Shown piece after piece: positions 61,140-64,000 of a stretch of DNA of 64,000 nucleotides. Below the pieces are notes generated by a model, which made no database searches, was not told the origin of the DNA, and worked only from the letters and a program-made list of their open reading frames with translations. The stretch's first letter is position 1. The number at the start of each line of letters is the position of its first letter. The stretch is from Corticium candelabrum (lineage: Eukaryota > Porifera > Homoscleromorpha > Homosclerophorida > Plakinidae). Both the position numbers and the translations under genes were made by a program. The stretch spans positions 2,629,731 through 2,693,730 of the forward strand of contig NC_085103.1 of assembly GCF_963422355.1 (NCBI RefSeq), written 5' to 3'.

Positions 61140-62721
61140 TGGTATAGTTTATTCAAATATAAATAATAGCTACCCCTCCACTAGAGGGGCCTCACAACGA
61201 AGAACAAACAGAGTAGTCTCTGTCTAAACCTAACAAAGACAAACGGTCCAAAATCATCCTAGCGTTAAATTGCCAAAGGCGGAGAGAGAGCTGCCCGTGA
61301 AAATTAACGATAGCCCTGCTGACAGTAATACTACTACGGAGAGATGTCCTTCTAGCAATTGTTTTTAAAGTTTGTAAGCTACTGGAGGTCCACGTTCCGT
61401 AGGACTCAACTACCAGCGGGTAGAAAACACCTCCTGTCGCCTCTACGTTGTCTTTATGACGATCGTCTTTCTCCATCTCTCCAGCTGCTGCAGCGGCACC
61501 AGCACAATAAGCGGAGTGGACAATGTGAGACTGCTGGAAGGAATTCCTTACTGTGATATCAAAATATCCTGGACGACCAAGTAGAAAATCTGGGTGGTAG
61601 ACGTCACCTGGGCGAGAATTATTATATCCGCCACAGTGCTGTTCTCTCCGAGTGCCAGAGTGATCCTCAAGTAGTGTGTGAAAGATGACATCACATAACG
61701 CATCATGGCGTTTAATTCTCAGGTTACCATAGCCGCAACCTAACACATGATCTCCGTAGGCATCTATTATTGAACCACATGGACATCTAGTAGAGAGAGA
61801 AGGAAAAATTGGAATTCCTAGCCGTAAACGTAAAGCAATCACATATTCCTCTGCAGACATGACGAGGCCCAAATTTCTGTTAGGGATTGCCCGCAGCCAT
61901 GCGCCTGCATGAGGAGTTGATACTGGTATATATATATATATATATATACTGGTATATATATGTATGTATTAGAATAAATACAGTGCATGGTATGAAATTA
62001 CTAGATAAATTAAGATAATTTTGCTGTGCATTATTAACAAATGAATGGTTAATTAAAGAGATTATATTGACAACAAAGAGTGCAATTCCTTACAATTTGA
62101 AGTACATACCACAAAGTGAAACTTTTCTTGAAAAAAAGTCTCTTGCTTGTATCTTGTACCTAGGTTGGAAAAAACATCATCCTTACAGCAATATTCCAAC
62201 AAGTCCATAACTTGATCTTGGTCCTGTAGGTTCTCAACGGTTTCCAATTTTTGACGAAATTGATGCTTGAGAGTTGAAAGGACAGAAGCAATCAAACTGC
62301 TCGTCGCATCCATTACTTTGTCAACCGCAGTTTGAGTTAGCTGACTTTCTGCTTTTAAAGCAAGCAAATACTCAGCCGTTTGCGAGAGTCTCACGTCTGA
62401 TGGGTCACACGTGTCCAACCTTGCTCTCTGCCCGGAAGTATCGAAGTCATCTGACTCCGTGCCCTCCACTGCTGCGTCAATTCCGAGCATTTCACAGTGT
62501 TCTGTCTGAAATGAAATATTGCGTGATTCAAGATCTTGCAGTGCACCATGTGATCTGCGTAGATGTTGACTGAAGCTCTTCCACTTCTTGAAAGTCTGAC
62601 CACAGCCTTCATGGCGACAGTGAACAACAAAATTGGGATGATGCTGATGAACTGTGCGAGCGTGATTCAGTAAACCAAAGCTTGACCGTGCCCTGTAGTT
62701 GCACATGGAACACGAAGCCAT
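49300..62721 (-). CDS. C2H2 zinc-finger protein of an uncharacterised animal family, 5 exons recognised
   Basis: Exon 1 (62110-62721) starts MASCSMCNYRARSSFGLL and carries three C2H2-like fingers (CSMC...H..H, CRHEGC...H...H) then a helical region ending TRYKQETFFQEKFHFV before GT. Exon 60714-60766 reads SFTPKLHYMVHLPQQLLR. Exon ~49852-50038 continues FGPLRTMWCMRFEAKNGHFK. Exon 49696-49808 and exon 49300-49633 follow with a consistent frame, the last ending VFHVPGLSN and TAA unless spliced again. From memory, the LHYMVHLP...FGPLxxxWCMRFEAK pairing is typical of an uncharacterised protein family in fish and cnidarians with N-terminal C2H2 fingers; I cannot name its function. The several hundred residues usual between exons 1 and 2 were not found. 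The 10.7-kb intron holds four REL LINEs and the 1.3-kb intron a fifth. The 49809-49851 intron is only ~43 bp and its donor is uncertain. Confidence 0.65.
50181..50230. repeat. (CAGA)n microsatellite, left flank of element E1
   Basis: About 50 bp of CAGA repeat with small interruptions. It is directly followed at 50231 by the inverted 5' segment of E1. With the tracts at 52101, 55459, 58876 and 60263 it marks pieces of one original microsatellite split by four insertions. Confidence 0.95.
50231..52100 (+). mobile_element. E1: REL-type non-LTR retrotransposon, 5'-truncated with inverted 5' segment
   Basis: The plus-strand part (50912-~52100) encodes the C-terminal half: GKGAGAWINTIPTSQKLALE, the CCHC cluster CDCGVSLDGSGYHFLTCKWG, endonuclease motifs NDRPDISVFD and LDISLAHPWS, and RVEGVL-like tail before TAA at 51920-51922. 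The left part (50231-50911) encodes the preceding RT region on the minus strand (GPALFSTAIHPIL, LAYLDDVFMVG). The two parts overlap by a 59-bp inverted repeat (50231-50289 and 50912-50970). The RT segment starts just before the DPLG motif, so the 5' two-fifths of the ORF is absent. The 3' end runs into (GACA)n at 52101. Structure fits twin-primed reverse transcription. Subfamily shared with E4. Confidence 0.85.
50954..51922 (+). CDS. E1 C-terminal ORF: REL endonuclease domain, 322 codons
   Basis: This is the non-inverted 3' coding part of E1. It reads from the post-RT linker through a conserved RLRSLQGKGAGAWI block, a CCHC knuckle (Cys-x-Cys, His, Cys in RCDCGVSLDGSGYHFLTCKW) and the PD...D endonuclease pattern (RPDISVFD, then VDLDISLAHPWS). 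A conserved tail follows (VPLVLEHFGRWGKESECYLQ, ISVQLQKCNAKVIYRKVEG). In R2-group elements this enzyme nicks the target to start target-primed reverse transcription. It lacks an RT in cis and its Met is internal to the parent ORF, so it is not expected to act alone. Confidence 0.8.
   Translation: MPNYFSSLNQILDNVVHGDHGDPQRGSIAQALREAVPSDKQLEDMLRNKSKLQRKLTQDLASTAITDMIMISSCDREAARLRSLQGKGAGAWINTIPTSQKLALESRDFRLAACMRLGLSMPFKGYIQRCDCGVSLDGSGYHFLTCKWGGGPVWSHESIAAVWADCLRDLHIHHRREPRNRYSNSNDRPDISVFDCGSGSNVDLDISLAHPWSSEIVSSAAHTDGAAALKREEKKLTKYYKQLLPGGESFTIVPLVLEHFGRWGKESECYLQQLSLRSTDDLGRLNRAEFLLQWRQRISVQLQKCNAKVIYRKVEGVLRSGK
52101..52130. repeat. (GACA)n microsatellite between E1 and E2
   Basis: Thirty bases of uninterrupted GACA. 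The 3' end of plus-strand E1 lies on its left and the 3' end of minus-strand E2 on its right, so the two elements are tail to tail on one tract. Confidence 0.95.
52131..55458 (-). mobile_element. E2: full-length REL-type non-LTR retrotransposon, 3328 bp
   Basis: The element runs between two CAGA tracts. Its 5' end (sense) is CCCGGATGTTGACTATGG, sharing CCCGGATGT with E3. Its 3' end is ...AATAAACTTGAT joined to (TCTG)n. Leader (~105 bp before the likely ATG) and 3' UTR (~85 bp) are short. One uninterrupted ORF covers N-terminal zinc fingers, RT and endonuclease, so it may be competent. There is no poly(A) tail; the microsatellite itself follows the 3' end. Confidence 0.85.
52214..55423 (-). 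CDS. E2 ORF: zinc fingers, reverse transcriptase and restriction-like endonuclease, 1069 codons
   Basis: The likely start is Met25 (55351, MASIRCPIAGC); the preceding 24 residues look like a signal peptide by chance. A C2H2 finger (Cys30, Cys35, His48, His52) and a Cys-rich CPKCSQWFLKIHQHTSRC segment (70-87) should bind target DNA or RNA. RT spans ~320-610: APRGSGAGPSGWRYEHL, STDVKNAFNSV (Asp450), EEGVHQGDPLGPVLFS and LLAYLDD (Asp541, Asp542). After a linker come KGAGAWLEVIPTS (~817), the CCHC knuckle (Cys860, Cys862, His872, Cys876) and endonuclease residues in NRPDITLYD (Pro919-Asp920) and CDVSIAHPWS (Asp935). The order matches single-ORF early-branching non-LTR clades (R2, R4, HERO types); I cannot assign the clade. 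No stop or frameshift is present. Confidence 0.9.
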   Translation of the reverse strand: MRPLTDLCWLLFSLAAFILPSNAVMASIRCPIAGCNWENTFKRVLAHIRSFHRPDDCPEAFIQEHGLSKCPKCSQWFLKIHQHTSRCCSSSICVDHTQTSSQEPAKASTHPDKSSAGVELEANFQSDREAEAWRLIDSLTTEAILDWMPPRTVQNVTPGLRGLFHDCCLVPLRKIEDDPTSDRGWKLLLLLPRMLLQPHARGGKVGTREVKAIYNRFLQFHWHELIHLRGGSNRSRSTSGPDQRKKAAMRLIQCGEMSRASQILTSQGLAPTTDDTVSKLSSKHPKRRTSQLSHDDFHEQEKSEHPFSLKKEAYFEAIRKAPRGSGAGPSGWRYEHLRGLLENDLTCNLFYGVCSLIADGKVPDSVLPLLTASRLIALPKANSDVRPIAIGEAIRRITAKALCIQLNESFCSYFSPIQHGIATRGGAELLIHHISFLMESNPDCSVLSTDVKNAFNSVSRDSILKESKKNFPEIYAHVRQMYDRPSTLIYVNGQGTVKLQSEEGVHQGDPLGPVLFSAALHPIVTVIQNNHPGITLLAYLDDVYVLGPPKDALAVLLDLKASLSEIGLEIKDEKCKLYFPTAPDNFSAGVPVSKDGIDVLGSPVGNHDYVQSRCLAVANMGSSLCSKLLELDDPQCGLLLLRHCHVPRLNFLARTVPPDRLLHAAVCHDHLTRATFTDMVGLNELDDTGWSQATLKVGFGGFGLSSTQKMAHLAFLASWAHSLKELPLRFPPLKDRLERFIEGSNTGQLIRTLVAKLPPKLGADDDEQFHTLEQMTEYPRKLQHRLTVDASHKRSEEVIKSMNSERHVARIRSLHGKGAGAWLEVIPTSDKNALKPNEFRVASCMRLGAGLPFSRLLKTCDCGTELDREGYHLLTCKYGGGPVWTHNSIVSAWSDCLSDLLIPHQIEPRQRFVDNENRPDITLYDTDTGITKECDVSIAHPWSKDIIKGAAREGGHAAAKREAAKSKKYSEESLADGSKPIVVPLVFEHFGRWGLKADELMNELGKKARGFDGRRIAVEFKTFWRKRLSITLQKCNSRVILRKLSRLSVRSLGDDSVLGVDRDIQCFTH
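55459..55482. repeat. (ACAG)n microsatellite between E2 and E3
   Basis: Twenty-four bases of ACAG between the 5' end of E2 and the 3' end of E3. Both elements are on the minus strand, so they are head to tail across this tract. Confidence 0.95.
55483..58875 (-). mobile_element. E3: full-length REL-type non-LTR retrotransposon, 3393 bp
   Basis: Sense 5' end CCCGGATGTGGCATGAG at 58875, sense 3' end ...AATAAATGAAT joined to (CTGT)n at 55482. Same orientation and subfamily as E2, with comparable lengths of leader (~97 bp) and 3' UTR (~88 bp). One frameshift near 58677 separates the first zinc finger from the rest of the ORF; otherwise the coding region is open. Like E2 it is bounded on both sides by CAGA tract. 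Confidence 0.85.
55571..58778 (-). CDS. E3 ORF: zinc finger, reverse transcriptase and restriction-like endonuclease, one frameshift near the N-terminus
   Basis: Translation should begin at 58778 (MSAVRCPVPGCAWENSLKRV), giving a C2H2 finger like E2's. After HDVDQCP the frame changes near 58677 by an extra base, and the main open frame (from 58696, 1041 codons) resumes with EFIREYDLQQCPRCRKWYLK. Then follow RT motifs (APKASGCGPSGWRYEHV, LKTDVRNAFNSVSRE, SSEGVHQGDPLGPALFS, MLAYLDDIYVVG), the CCHC knuckle (CDCGQQLDQQGYHRLTCKYG) and the endonuclease (RPDMTLFD, DVDVSLAHPWS). It resembles E2 throughout but is clearly diverged, so the two are not copies of one recent source. The frameshift may block full-length product; an internal Met could give a protein lacking the first finger. 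Confidence 0.88.
58876..58912. repeat. (ACAG)n microsatellite between E3 and E4
   Basis: About 37 bp of ACAG with one AAAG variant. The 5' end of E3 lies to the left and the inverted 5' segment of E4 to the right. Confidence 0.95.
58913..60262 (+). mobile_element. E4: REL-type non-LTR retrotransposon, 5'-truncated with inverted 5' segment
   Basis: The plus-strand part (59912-60262) encodes the last ~65 residues (LEHFGRWGQQAEMYLQHLSS to KVERLLDDAS), then 3' UTR ending CTATTGAATAAAATACCTTT at (GACA)n. The left part (58913-59911) carries on the minus strand the preceding region: post-RT segment (AAAEVHDKISRETFTHLLGY), GKGAGAWLNAMPTSNKLAL, the CCHC knuckle, RPDITVFD and LDISLAHPWSSEV. The parts overlap by a perfect 49-bp inverted repeat (58913-58961 and 59912-59960). 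RT motifs are absent. The arrangement repeats that of E1, to which it is closest in sequence, and fits twin priming. Confidence 0.85.
60263..60343. repeat. (GACA)n followed by (CA)n microsatellites
   Basis: A 16-bp GACA tract (60263-60278) forms the right flank of E4 and the outer edge of the colonised microsatellite. After AAGTAAGCACACAAG a pure CA tract of ~50 bp follows to 60343. Confidence 0.9.
61072..61138. repeat. (TA)n microsatellite, left flank of E5
   Basis: About 66 bp of TA repeat followed by CTGGTATA. With the (TA)n and CTGG blocks at 61921-61970 it represents a single (TA)nCTGG(TA)n locus now split by E5. Confidence 0.95.
61147..61920 (-). mobile_element. E5: 5'-truncated REL-type non-LTR retrotransposon in a (TA)n tract
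   Basis: The 774-bp unit is flanked by the 10-bp direct repeat TACTGGTATA (61137-61146 and 61921-61930). Its minus-strand ORF is the C-terminal end of an REL retrotransposon of a different lineage from E1-E4. The 3' UTR contains a perfect hairpin, CCCCTC-CACTA-GAGGGG (61174-61190), right after the stop, perhaps an RT recognition structure. No poly(A) tail is present. Confidence 0.8.
61192..61920 (-). CDS. E5 truncated ORF: CCHC knuckle and restriction-like endonuclease
   Basis: The frame is open from the 5' truncation point (TPHAGAWLRAIPNRNLGLVM) and the first Met is at 61872. Visible parts are LRLRLGIPIFPSLSTRCPCG, the knuckle CPCGSIIDAYGDHVLGCGYG (Cys-x-Cys, His, Cys), RHDALCDVIFHTLLEDH, and endonuclease motifs YHPDFLLGRPG and YFDITV. 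A tail with QLSLRLWQFNARMILDRLSL is the counterpart of the IxLQKCNxRVI tail in E2/E3. It ends at TAA-side 61192. RT and N-terminus are absent, so it is a dead 5'-truncated insertion. The architecture is typical of REL elements common in cnidarian and molluscan genomes. Confidence 0.75.
   Translation of the reverse strand, partial: STPHAGAWLRAIPNRNLGLVMSAEEYVIALRLRLGIPIFPSLSTRCPCGSIIDAYGDHVLGCGYGNLRIKRHDALCDVIFHTLLEDHSGTRREQHCGGYNNSRPGDVYHPDFLLGRPGYFDITVRNSFQQSHIVHSAYCAGAAAAAGEMEKDDRHKDNVEATGGVFYPLVVESYGTWTSSSLQTLKTIARRTSLRSSITVSRAIVNFHGQLSLRLWQFNARMILDRLSLLGLDRDYSVCSSL
61921..61970. repeat. (TA)n microsatellite, right flank of E5
   Basis: TACTGG followed by a TA tract, a second ACTGG and further TA/TG repeats. 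It carries the right copy of the E5 target duplication. Confidence 0.9.
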
Positions 62722-62861
62722 AACTATCGGTTTCCACTTCCGGAACAAACGAGATCCCGGAAGACACGCCTTGTTGCGCAGCTGAACAAAAAAGCGCGCG
62801 CTGCTGACCTCGTGAAAGACCACAACGAAAGGACAGTTTCTGTGAGCTAACGTACACGGCA
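62722..62861. promoter_or_regulatory. Putative bidirectional promoter
   Basis: Only 140 bp separate the presumed ATG of the minus-strand zinc-finger gene (62721) from the ATG of the plus-strand SAM gene (62862). The interval is GC-richer than its surroundings and contains GCGCGCGCTGC near 62791-62801, with no TATA box. This fits a shared CpG-type promoter. The minus-strand ORF remains open through it (MPCTLAHRNCP, from 62862), so the zinc-finger protein could start farther upstream. Confidence 0.45.
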
Positions 62862-63161
62862 ATGGATCTCGATGATATGTCTGTGGCAGGCGTGTCGGCT
62901 TGGCTAGCGAGGAGGTCGTTTAGTGAAAGAGTTCGAGCCTTTTTTGCAGGTGCGTGATGCAGACTTCTCTGTATCTAGAGGTAGTGAAGCTTGTTTAGTT
63001 ACTGAGTGTCGCCGGGCTTGTTTGTTTCTGCTGCAGAGAATGAAATCGATGGAACGGCCCTTAGAAGCCTACTTCAAGACCAAGCAGAATTGAAGACAGC
63101 TCTGCCTATTATGGGAGACAGACTTCGATTGAAACGAGCGGTTTTGGACGATTTCTGCATT
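62862..63161 (+). CDS. SAM-domain protein, first two exons
   Basis: Exon 1 (62862-62949) begins MDLDDMSVAGVSAWLARRSF and ends with a GT donor. Exon 2 (63037-63161), after CTGCAG, reads ENEIDGTALRSLLQDQAELK and on to DRLRLKRAVLDDFCI before GTAAGT. Joined in phase they form one sterile alpha motif domain (VSxWLxxxxFxExVxxFxxNxIDGxALLxL...LGxRLxLxxxI). SAM domains mediate protein or RNA binding. Later exons are not seen; a gypsy fossil begins about 80-120 bp downstream and may have displaced them, or they lie beyond the window. It is head to head with the C2H2 gene. Confidence 0.75.
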
Positions 63162-63239
63162 GTAAGTGTCGTGTATTCACTCAATGTACTATTCAACACA
63201 CGTTAACGGCCGCTACTCTCACACTGACTCAAACACCGG

Positions 63240-64000
63240 TTCAGTCATCCTCTATCTACCGCAAAACCCCAGTTCCCGTATGCTAGCAAGCATCTACAAA
63301 CACAACATTTTCTCCCCCTTCTAATCGAGTTGCATATTCCACCTCAAAATCTTCGAGGCGTTTGGGCCTTGTCCTCACTCGTTTTGGCCTTGTTGTTTCT
63401 GTCTCATTTTCATGATCATGGGCAGTGCCTGCATCACTTGCTGCCTCTCCTTCGACTTCGACATTTCCCCCATCGTGTTGATTTCCTGTCATGTCTTCTG
63501 AGATTTCCTCTTCCCCATCAGTCCAGCTGAGTACTGCAGCTGTATTTGCAACACCAGCTGGCTTCGCCACAGCAATTAATTGGTCAGCATGCCACAGACG
63601 TCCATCTTGTAGCAGGTAAGTGTCCTTCCCTACCCTTGACCAGACTTCTACTGGATCGGACAATTGCGACTTCAACTTATGGCCTCTTAGCGGACGCTTT
63701 ACTCTTACCCAACTTCCGGGAGAAAAGGACGAAGCTCTAGCTCTCCTTTTATGATCTACATATGCCTTCATCGCTGCCTGTTTCCTTGCCACGACCTCGT
63801 CCGCATTCTTCAGCTGAAGTGATCCCTTCTTATCTTGCCTAGGAATCATCTGGGATAAGGGCTGCCGAAGCTTTCGGCCCAACATAACTTCTGCTGGTGA
63901 TTTCCTCGTAAGTGAATGCGCCGTAGACCGATAATTAAACAATGTGCTTTGCACTGAACTCTCCACTGAACGTCCTTCCAACAACCCTGTCTTCAGGCCT
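63240..64000 (-). mobile_element. Ty3/gypsy-type LTR retrotransposon, integrase end fossil (cut by window edge)
   Basis: The minus strand encodes the C-terminal part of a gypsy integrase: NYRSTAHSLTRKSPAEVMLG, then a chromatin-type SH3-like segment (FSPGSWVRVKRPLRGHKLKS, VGKDTYLLQDGRLWHADQLI) and a Glu/Thr-rich tail with RPKRVRTRPKRLEDFEVEYA. It is open from 63984 to 63283 and continues beyond the window, so its state as a whole is unknown; this part looks whole. No LTR was identified between it and the SAM exon. Confidence 0.8.

Overview
The window is eukaryotic and looks animal. It holds the 3' half of a TTF2-type SNF2 ATPase gene split into at least 15 small exons by canonical GT-AG introns, mostly 46-75 bp. 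Long microsatellites and a dense mix of metazoan transposon families surround it: hAT, Tigger/pogo, Helitron, DIRS, Penelope-like, Ty3/gypsy fossils and non-LTR retrotransposons with a restriction-like endonuclease (REL). Very short introns with this mix suggest a sponge or another early-branching marine invertebrate. That is an inference; no species-diagnostic gene was seen.

Layout. 0-6.2 kb: a fold-back DNA transposon, then the TTF2 exons on the + strand, with a LINE fragment and an 89-bp MITE nested in one intron. 6.86-11.12 kb: a complete hAT-type transposon whose single 1051-aa ORF joins a transposase to a PCNA-box-like motif and a C-terminal cysteine-protease-like domain. 11.2-16.4 kb: a decayed Tigger element (itself hit by a 309-bp MITE) abutting a broken DIRS-like element. 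18.2-43.1 kb: a repeat-rich block. Two >4 kb near-identical direct repeats (A, 18.6-23.3 kb; B, 32.1-38.3 kb) flank a Helitron (about 26.25-31.7 kb). Two internally deleted Helitron derivatives lie at about 23.7-24.7 and 42.2-43.1 kb, with Penelope-like fragments beside them. Copy B carries a second, apparently intact hAT/DUF4371-type element; copy A supplies its empty site. 38.3-39.2 and 43.6-45.7 kb: Ty3/gypsy fossils.

48-63.2 kb: a minus-strand C2H2 zinc-finger gene of an uncharacterised animal family (first exon near 62.7 kb, last recognised exons near 49.3-50.0 kb), head to head with a plus-strand SAM-domain gene 140 bp away. The 10.7-kb intron of the zinc-finger gene is almost entirely four REL-type non-LTR retrotransposons inserted one after another into a single (CAGA)n microsatellite. 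A fifth, from a different REL lineage, sits in a (TA)n tract in the preceding intron. Two of the four are full length with ORFs of 1041-1069 codons. The other two belong to a second subfamily, lie in the opposite orientation to the microsatellite strand, and have inverted 5' segments with 49- and 59-bp inverted overlaps. The window ends in the integrase end of another gypsy fossil.

The most notable observations are the microsatellite-targeted REL retrotransposon colony with its orientation/subfamily rule, the hAT transposase fused to a protease-like domain and a PIP-box-like motif, and the empty-site/filled-site pair for the second hAT element. Genes here do not form a pathway; apart from the TTF2, zinc-finger and SAM-domain genes the content is mobile DNA.
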